Source: CAYQAJ01 sp964415245 (GTDB lineage: Bacteria; Planctomycetota; Planctomycetia; Pirellulales; Pirellulaceae). Taken from it: 9,770 bases of DNA. The position numbers were made by a program, and so were the translations under genes. Position 1 is the stretch's first letter, and the number at the start of each line of letters is the position of its first letter. The stretch covers positions 1 to 9,770 of the forward strand of contig CAYQAJ010000198.1 of the NCBI GenBank assembly GCA_964415245.1. Reading direction: 5' to 3'. Below, one piece after another: positions 4,963 to 9,770 of this stretch. The notes under the pieces were generated by a model. The model was not told where the DNA came from. It saw only the letters and a program-made list of their open reading frames with translations, and searched no databases.

Positions 4963-6504
4963 TCATTCGCGCGATCGAGGGAATCCAGAAGCGGCGGTTA
5001 CAATCGCCTCGACCACGCCGGCCATCGTGTACTCGCGCGCTTCGGACGCCGGCTGGTAACCCAGCTCGCGCAGCGTCTGGGAAGTCACGGGGCTGATGCT
5101 TGCCAGCCGCGTACGGGCCAGTGACGGCCCGAACATGGCAGCCAGCGACCGGGCGATGGCGCTGCTGGTCACCGCCACCCAGTGCACCTGCCCCTGCTGC
5201 ATGAGCCGCGCGGCTTCGGCATCCGGCTCGGTCACGTCGGTGCTCGAATAAACGACCACCTGATGTACTTCGCCCCCCGCGGCGGAAAGTTGTTCGGCGA
5301 GCACCTCGCGGCCTCGGCTGGCGCGTGCCAGAAGGAAACGCTTGCCGAGCGCTACGCCGGAAAGCGCCTCGGCCAGCGCTTCGGCGCGGTACTCGTCGGG
5401 CGCCAGGTCGGTGTGTAGATGATACTGGGCCAGCGCGTCCGACGTGCCGGGGCCAATGGCCGCCAGCTTCACGCCGGTGAGGGCCCGCATGTCGCGCCCG
5501 GTTTCGAGCAGCCGGTCGAGCAGGTACCGCACTCCGTTGGCGCTGGAGAACACCAGCCAATCGAACGACGCGAGCCGAGCCAGGGCGTCGTCGACGCGCT
5601 CCCAGTCGGGAGGATCGGAGATTTCAATGGCTGGCTGCACCACCACGTCGGCTCCCAACTCCGCCAGGGGATCGCACAGCGACGCCGCTTGCTCCCAAGG
5701 CCGCGCCACCAGCACGCGCACTCCGAACAGCGCACGCTTCTCGAACCAGGTAGCCGCCGCGTCGAGGTCCACCACGTCCCCCACGATCACCACGACGGGC
5801 GGGCGCATGGGCGGCGGTCCGGCCAACCGCTCGGCCACGCTGTCGAGGGTGCAGCGGATCGTCTGCTGATCCGGAAGCGTACAGCGGCGAACGATGGCCG
5901 TGGGAGTTCCCGGCGGCTTTCCCGCCGCAATCAGCGCCGCCGTCCATTGAGCAGCCGTCGTGGCGCCCATGTAAAACACGAGCGTGCCGGGAAACTGCGC
6001 CAACGCCTCGTAGTTGAGCGAAGCGTCCGACTTGTCGAGCCCTTCCTGCCCGGTGACGAAGGCCACGGCCGAAGCCGCATCCCGGTGCGTCAGGGGCACC
6101 CCGGCATGGCTCGCGGCGGCCAGGGCCGTCGTAACACCGGGTACAATCTCGAAGTCGATCAAATGGGCCGCGAGTGCCTCGATCTCTTCGCCCACACGGG
6201 CGAAGACCATCGGGTCGCCCCCCTTGAGCCGCACCACGGTTTTCCCCTGCTCCGCCAGCTCGATGAGCTGGGCGTTGATCTCCGCCTGGGGCCAGATGCG
6301 GGTTCGACCATGCTGACCGAGGCAAATGGCGTCGGCGCCGGGGCGCAAATGTCGCAGAAGGCTGGAACTGACGAGATAGTCATACAGCACCACGTCAGCC
6401 CGCTGCAGACACTCGACGCCGCGCAGCGTGATCAGCCCGGGGTCTCCCGGCCCGGCGCCGACCAAATACACTTTGCCGAGGCGTCTTTTTGTCGGACGGG
6501 GCAT
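4963..6504 (-). CDS. cobA-hemD: Fused uroporphyrinogen-III C-methyltransferase / uroporphyrinogen-III synthase
   Basis: The 513-residue cytoplasmic protein joins two tetrapyrrole enzymes. Residues about 10-250 are a SAM-dependent uroporphyrinogen-III methyltransferase that makes precorrin-2 for siroheme or cobalamin. It shows VGAGPGDPGLITLRG (15-29), the PQAEIN segment, RLKGGDPMVFARVGEE (92-107) and VPGVTTALAAASHAGVPLTHR (121-141). Residues about 262-505 are a HemD-type synthase that closes hydroxymethylbilane into uroporphyrinogen III; FSSANGVRYLLDRL, AIGPGTSDAL and VAVTSSAIARSL mark its two lobes. The fusion couples production of uroporphyrinogen III to its methylation and is known in several phyla. 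The start at 6504 (MPRPTKRRLGKVYLVG) fits the family; a GTG at 6534 would add ten residues, and neither has a clear ribosome binding site. The neighbours are not tetrapyrrole genes, so it seems to be transcribed alone. Confidence 0.93.
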   Translation of the reverse strand: MPRPTKRRLGKVYLVGAGPGDPGLITLRGVECLQRADVVLYDYLVSSSLLRHLRPGADAICLGQHGRTRIWPQAEINAQLIELAEQGKTVVRLKGGDPMVFARVGEEIEALAAHLIDFEIVPGVTTALAAASHAGVPLTHRDAASAVAFVTGQEGLDKSDASLNYEALAQFPGTLVFYMGATTAAQWTAALIAAGKPPGTPTAIVRRCTLPDQQTIRCTLDSVAERLAGPPPMRPPVVVIVGDVVDLDAAATWFEKRALFGVRVLVARPWEQAASLCDPLAELGADVVVQPAIEISDPPDWERVDDALARLASFDWLVFSSANGVRYLLDRLLETGRDMRALTGVKLAAIGPGTSDALAQYHLHTDLAPDEYRAEALAEALSGVALGKRFLLARASRGREVLAEQLSAAGGEVHQVVVYSSTDVTEPDAEAARLMQQGQVHWVAVTSSAIARSLAAMFGPSLARTRLASISPVTSQTLRELGYQPASEAREYTMAGVVEAIVTAASGFPRSRE

Positions 6505-6585
6505 CAGCGCAAAACCTACGAGAAAGCGATCCACGACAATGGGCTGCTTGTCTGATTGAACAATGCGCAGGTCGGCACCGCAAGA

Positions 6586-6665
6586 TGCGCGATTGCCACA
6601 CGGGTCGCGCCGAGGCGGCAGGGCCGACAGGGCAGCACGCCTTCAAACCGGACTTGCGCGATTGC
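6586..6665. repeat. Pair of identical 11-base direct repeats in the divergent promoter region
   Basis: TGCGCGATTGC occurs at 6586-6596 and again at 6655-6665, with starts 69 bases apart. The second copy overlaps the -35 element of the rightward promoter. Both lie between the divergent CobA-HemD and TPR genes, so they may be sites for a shared regulator. No regulator is identified. Confidence 0.35.
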
Positions 6666-6689
6666 ATCGCGGTGTGAGACAATTACAAT
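6662..6689 (+). promoter_or_regulatory. Probable sigma-70-type promoter of the TPR gene
   Basis: TTGCAT (6662-6667) and TACAAT (6684-6689) are separated by 16 bases. The expected start is near 6696, leaving about 50 bases of leader before the ATG at 6745. The -10 element matches the consensus at five of six positions. This promoter argues against coding starts placed upstream of it, such as an in-frame ATG at 6556. Confidence 0.5.
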
Positions 6690-6744
6690 GTTGCCCGTAC
6701 CTTTCGGGGCATGGGGGTGGTGGGATAGCCATTCGATTGTGGAC

Positions 6745-8199
6745 ATGATCGCCGAACCCGCGGATCAACCGTCGAACGACGAGTCGCAGCAGGACCTCAT
6801 CACGCCCGCCCAGCGGCGCCGTCTGCAACAGTGCTATGACCACGCTAACAAGCTCCTGGCGCACGAGAAGTACGACTTCGACTACGCCAACACGCTGCTA
6901 TCCGAGTGCGTGATGGGCGACCCTTCCAATCTAATGTACGTCGAGGCCTTCCTCGGCAACCTGCAGCGCAAATACGACAACAACAAGCGCGGGGCACGGA
7001 TCAAGGGCTTCGCCAGCCGCGGGGCGATCAAGAAAGCGCTGTCCAAGTCGCAGTGGCGCGAGGTGCTGCGCCTCGGCCCGCCCATGCTCAAGCCCAATCC
7101 CTGGGACGTGCCCACGCTGCGCACCATGGCCGAAGCATGCGCCGAATTGGGCTACCACGACGTCGAGCTGCGCTACCTGAGAATGGCCCTCGACGCGAAT
7201 CCCAAGGACATCGAGGTCAATCGGCACTGTGCCAAGTCGCTGGCCCGCGTCGGTCAGTACGACCAAGCCATCGCCTGTTGGCACCGCATCGAGGAGGCCA
7301 AGAAAGGCGACAAGGAAGCTGCCCAGATGATTTCGGAGTTGACCGTCGAGCGCGCCAGGCCGCAGTCGGGTGCGCCGCGCCCCACAACCGGCGGGAAGCG
7401 CACGCATCGCGACACGCCGCCGGATGTGGAGGACGAAGAAGAGGGGGCCGCGCAGCCGCCGGCTCCCAAGAAGCGCGAGATCCAACTCACCCGCCGTCAG
7501 ATACTCGAAAGGGCGACTAGCGAAACGCCGGAGATCATCGAGAATTACGTCGAGCTGTCCGCAATCCTCGTCGAAGAACGCCGTTGGGCCGATGCGGAAC
7601 ACGTGCTGGCCAAGGCGCTGCACGTCGCGCCGGGCGATTTGAAGATCCGCCAGCGGCACGAAGACGTGCAGATCGCACGAGGCCGCCATCAATTGGGCAT
7701 CGCCGAAGGTCAGGCTCAGAACGCGCCGAGCGACGAAGCCCATGAGCTGGTTACGCGGCTGCGGTCCGAGTGCGTGCGCCGCGAGCTCGAAATCTACAAC
7801 GCCCGCACCCAGCGGTACCCCGACGACCCGGCCCCCAAGTACGAGCTCGGTTTGCGGCTGAAATGGGACGGCAACTTCGCCGAGGCGGTACGGCAGTTCG
7901 AACAGGCGCGCCAAAGCGACTCTTTCGCGGCGGTGGCCACGCTGGAATTGGGAGAGTGCCTGCAGCACCGGAAGGATTACCAGAAGGCCCTGGAGTGCTA
8001 CGCGGCCGCGGCAGGCCTGGCCGGCGACAACGTCGAGTGCAAAAAGCTGGCCCTGTACCGCGCCGGAGTGCTCGCCACCGGCCTACGCGAGCTGGATGAG
8101 GCCGAAAAGCACCTGACCGAGTTGGCGGCGATCGACGAGGGGTACAAGGACCTTTCCGCCCGGCTGGACAAAGTGCGGCAAATTCGCGATAAACAGTGA
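6745..8199 (+). CDS. Tetratricopeptide repeat protein
   Basis: The product has 484 residues and no signal peptide or membrane segment, so it is probably cytoplasmic. TPR-type helix pairs are visible at about residues 120-153 (WDVPTLRTMAEACAELGYHD), 156-190 (CAKSLARVGQYDQAIACWHR), 263-299 (YVELSAILVEERRWADAEHV), 362-393 (YELGLRLKWDGNFAEAVRQF), 394-429 (LELGECLQHRKDYQKALECY) and 434-473. A charged, proline-rich linker with an EEE run lies at about 204-250 and separates an N-terminal from a C-terminal repeat block. TPR proteins act as protein-binding scaffolds; no catalytic motif is seen and no specific partner can be named. The start at 6745 lies downstream of a good promoter; a GTG at 6739 is an alternative. 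The next gene, rpsT, follows after 67 bases. Confidence 0.85.
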   Translation: MIAEPADQPSNDESQQDLITPAQRRRLQQCYDHANKLLAHEKYDFDYANTLLSECVMGDPSNLMYVEAFLGNLQRKYDNNKRGARIKGFASRGAIKKALSKSQWREVLRLGPPMLKPNPWDVPTLRTMAEACAELGYHDVELRYLRMALDANPKDIEVNRHCAKSLARVGQYDQAIACWHRIEEAKKGDKEAAQMISELTVERARPQSGAPRPTTGGKRTHRDTPPDVEDEEEGAAQPPAPKKREIQLTRRQILERATSETPEIIENYVELSAILVEERRWADAEHVLAKALHVAPGDLKIRQRHEDVQIARGRHQLGIAEGQAQNAPSDEAHELVTRLRSECVRRELEIYNARTQRYPDDPAPKYELGLRLKWDGNFAEAVRQFEQARQSDSFAAVATLELGECLQHRKDYQKALECYAAAAGLAGDNVECKKLALYRAGVLATGLRELDEAEKHLTELAAIDEGYKDLSARLDKVRQIRDKQ

Positions 8200-8266
8200 T
8201 TCGCGGCATCGCGCCGCCCGCGGCAATTACTGTTCCAGCGTCGACTCGAATCCGAACGCAAGGCCC

Positions 8267-8551
8267 ATGCCCAACACTGCCAGCGCCAAGAAGCGACTCC
8301 GCCAGAACGTGGCGCGACGCCAGCGCAACCGATCCGTGAAATCGTCCCTTCGTACCCAGGTTCGCAAAGTACGCACGCTGGCGGGGGCCGGCAGCGTCGA
8401 AGAAGCCTCAACCGCGCTGCGTTTGGCCGCGAAGAAGCTCGACAAGGCCGCCTCCGAAAACGTCATCCATCGCAACAAGGCGGCGCGTCTGAAATCGCGG
8501 TTGTGCAAGCTGATCAAGTCGTCCGGCGGCGCCGCAAAGGCCGCCTCCTGA
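8267..8551 (+). CDS. rpsT: 30S ribosomal protein S20
   Basis: The 94-residue basic protein begins with MPNTASAKKRLRQNVARRQRNR, the usual start of bacterial S20. It continues with a helix-rich Lys/Arg/Ala sequence that includes NVIHRNKAARLKSRLCKLIK, the hallmark C-terminal part. S20 binds 16S rRNA early in assembly of the small subunit. The length is normal for the family (about 85-95). AAGG at 8260-8263 is a weak and close ribosome binding site. The 67 bases between it and the TPR gene contain a small hairpin, GCGGC (8203-8207) and GCCGC (8213-8217), and no strong promoter, so it may be partly co-transcribed with the TPR gene. Confidence 0.97.
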   Translation: MPNTASAKKRLRQNVARRQRNRSVKSSLRTQVRKVRTLAGAGSVEEASTALRLAAKKLDKAASENVIHRNKAARLKSRLCKLIKSSGGAAKAAS

Positions 8552-8577
8552 TCGGCTCGTCCGCGCGCGTTCACCCG

Positions 8578-8596
8578 TTCGGCCTGAACCGCCGAA
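8578..8596. terminator. Weak hairpin after rpsT
   Basis: TTCGGC (8578-8583), loop CTGAACC, GCCGAA (8591-8596) form a 6-base stem 27 bases after the rpsT stop. No T tract follows. A second short stem, CGGCG (8605-8609) and CGCCG (8613-8617), lies next to it. Termination here is possible but not well supported. Confidence 0.3.
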
Positions 8597-8653
8597 GCAG
8601 GGTGCGGCGATGCGCCGACGCCGGCCCGCGTCAACGCTGCCTTTCAGCCGCAT

Positions 8654-8659
8654 GAGGAG
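8654..8659 (+). promoter_or_regulatory. Ribosome binding site of the GH32 gene
   Basis: GAGGAG lies 9 bases before the ATG at 8669. A second ATG follows directly at 8672 with a 12-base gap, so 8669 is preferred. Confidence 0.65.
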
Positions 8660-8668
8660 ACGCTGCCC

Positions 8669-9770
8669 ATGATGCGCCGCCTGTGGATCGCCACCCTATT
8701 GCTTTCGATGGGGGCCGTCGTCGCTGCGTCGACATTGCCCCGTCGAGCGCCGTTTCGCAGCTCGCTTGCAATCGCCGCTGCCGAGCCCGGGTCGGCAAAC
8801 GCTCGACAGGCATCGCCCGCCCCTTCCGTGGCGCAGGCTATCGCGACCGACAAAGGGGCGCCCGCTGCCTCCGACGAGCGTCCCGCGCTCCTCATTGCCG
8901 ACTTTGAAGGCGACGACTACGGCTCGTGGACCGCCACCGGCGACGCTTTCGGCGCCGCTCCCCCGCGCGGAACGCTCCCCAACCAGCAGCCGGTAACCGG
9001 CTTTCAAGGGAAGGGCCTTGTCAATAGCTATCGCGGCGGCGACGCGACAGTGGGCAAACTCGTTTCGCCGGAATTCACCATCCGCCGCAAGCACATCAAC
9101 TTTCTGCTGGGGGGCGGACGTCATCCGGAGAAGGCGTGCGTCAATCTCGTGGTCGATGGCCGCGCGGTCCGTACGGCCACCGGCGATTCCGACCAGGCGT
9201 GGCACAACGAGCACATGCTCTGGCACACGTGGGACGTCGCCGATCTCGACGGCTCCCGAGTCCGCATCGAAATCGTCGACGCCGTTACCGGCCCGTGGGG
9301 TCACATCAACGTCGACCACATCGAACAGAGCGACGAGCGTCGCGAAGTCGACTATGCCAACGTCGACGTGCGCAGCGCCATGCGGGGCGTGTTGGGCGCC
9401 GCCGAGCGATTGGCTGACGACCCGAACCGCCCGGTGCTGCACTTCCTCCCGCCGGCGCAGTGGAACAACGACCCCAACGGCACGATCTATCACAACGGCT
9501 ATTACCACGTCTTTTACCAGCACAACCCCTACGGCGACGGCTGGGGACACATGCACTGGGGCCATGCTCGCAGCCGCGACCTCGTGCATTGGGAGCACCT
9601 GCCCATTGCCCTCTGGCCTTCGCGCGATCGAGGCGAGGACCATTGCTTCTCCGGCTGCTGCGTCATCGCCGACGACGGCACGCCCACGATCATTTATACG
9701 AGCATCGGGCCCGAGCGCCGGGCGGGCGACTCGGCCGAGCAATGGGGAGCGGTGGGAGACAAGGACCTCA
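8669..9770 (+). CDS. Secreted glycoside hydrolase family 32 protein, N-terminal part
   Basis: The frame is open to the window end, giving 367 residues of a longer protein. Residues 1 to about 20 form a Sec-type signal: MMRR, then a hydrophobic run, with possible cleavage near VVAAS. A low-complexity Ala/Pro/Ser linker follows. Residues about 72-221 look like a beta-sandwich domain (LLIADFEGDDYGSW to HINVDHIEQSD) of the kind found before planctomycete GH32 domains, possibly binding carbohydrate. The catalytic five-bladed propeller begins at about 255 with HFLPPAQWNNDPNG; Asp268 in WNNDPNG is the family's nucleophile. FYQHNPYGDGWGHMHWGHARSRDLVHWEHLPIAL and CFSGCCV (from about 326) follow. The RDP stabiliser and the acid/base Glu lie outside the window. 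The substrate is likely a fructan or sucrose, outside the cytoplasm; the exact one (levan, inulin, sucrose) cannot be told. Confidence 0.92.
   Translation, partial: MMRRLWIATLLLSMGAVVAASTLPRRAPFRSSLAIAAAEPGSANARQASPAPSVAQAIATDKGAPAASDERPALLIADFEGDDYGSWTATGDAFGAAPPRGTLPNQQPVTGFQGKGLVNSYRGGDATVGKLVSPEFTIRRKHINFLLGGGRHPEKACVNLVVDGRAVRTATGDSDQAWHNEHMLWHTWDVADLDGSRVRIEIVDAVTGPWGHINVDHIEQSDERREVDYANVDVRSAMRGVLGAAERLADDPNRPVLHFLPPAQWNNDPNGTIYHNGYYHVFYQHNPYGDGWGHMHWGHARSRDLVHWEHLPIALWPSRDRGEDHCFSGCCVIADDGTPTIIYTSIGPERRAGDSAEQWGAVGDKDL

Noticed and set aside
5419..6555. Long open frame (378 codons) on the + strand opposite the CobA-HemD gene
   Set aside because: The minus-strand frame has clear enzyme motifs throughout. 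The opposite frame is Arg/His/Gly-rich, without recognisable domains, as expected for the antisense of a high-GC gene.
6931..7968. Open frame of 345 codons on the minus strand opposite the TPR gene
   Set aside because: It is the antisense of a well-supported repeat protein and has no ribosome binding site or recognisable motif.
8696..9742. Open frame of 348 codons on the minus strand opposite the GH32 gene
   Set aside because: The plus strand encodes an unmistakable GH32 catalytic start with a signal peptide and ribosome binding site. The antisense frame shows no domain and results from GC-rich codon bias.
1..9770. CRISPR array, tRNA or rRNA genes, prophage genes
   Set aside because: No regularly spaced repeat series, cloverleaf with CCA-end signature, rRNA sequence or phage structural gene was seen on either strand.

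Overview
The window looks like chromosomal DNA of a high-GC member of the Planctomycetota, most likely the Pirellulales or a relative. This rests on three things seen in the sequence and compared with general knowledge of the group: short hairpin-forming intergenic repeats of the type scattered through planctomycete genomes (around 2221-2243 and 4908-4956), several proteins with twin-arginine (Tat) signals that belong to families common there, and an addiction-module antitoxin family that is abundant there. No database search was possible, so the assignment is an inference.

Layout. 1-446 (+) is the C-terminal part of a NagA-type amidohydrolase (N-acetylglucosamine-6-phosphate deacetylase-like). 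658-2217 (+) encodes a Tat-exported, mostly helical protein of unknown function with several histidine clusters. A two-hairpin intergenic segment follows, shared with a convergent leftward operon. That operon (3135 down to 2302) contains an unstable-antitoxin family gene, a DUF433 antitoxin gene, and a DUF5615 PIN-like toxin gene that is split by a single-base frameshift in a run of five C (G on the coding strand). Diverging from it is a small XRE-type helix-turn-helix gene (3265-3636, +) with no visible toxin partner. After an intergenic stretch rich in small repeats comes a second Tat-exported protein with a prenyltransferase/squalene-cyclase-like alpha-barrel (3825-4877, +).

Convergent to that gene, across a pair of planctomycete-type hairpin repeats, is a fused uroporphyrinogen-III C-methyltransferase/uroporphyrinogen-III synthase (4963-6504, -) for siroheme/cobalamin and heme precursor synthesis. 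Diverging from it are a TPR protein (6745-8199, +), ribosomal protein S20 (rpsT, 8267-8551, +) and the beginning of a secreted GH32 fructan/sucrose hydrolase with an N-terminal beta-sandwich domain (8669 to the window end, +).

Most of the window is ordinary housekeeping or catabolic sequence. The accessory part is the small toxin-antitoxin block at about 2300-3640. The points most worth checking are the frameshifted toxin beside apparently intact antitoxins, the unusual three-gene composition of that operon, the uncharacterised Tat-exported histidine-rich protein, and the repeat/hairpin elements placed between convergent genes. I see no RNA genes, insertion sequences, CRISPR array or prophage genes.
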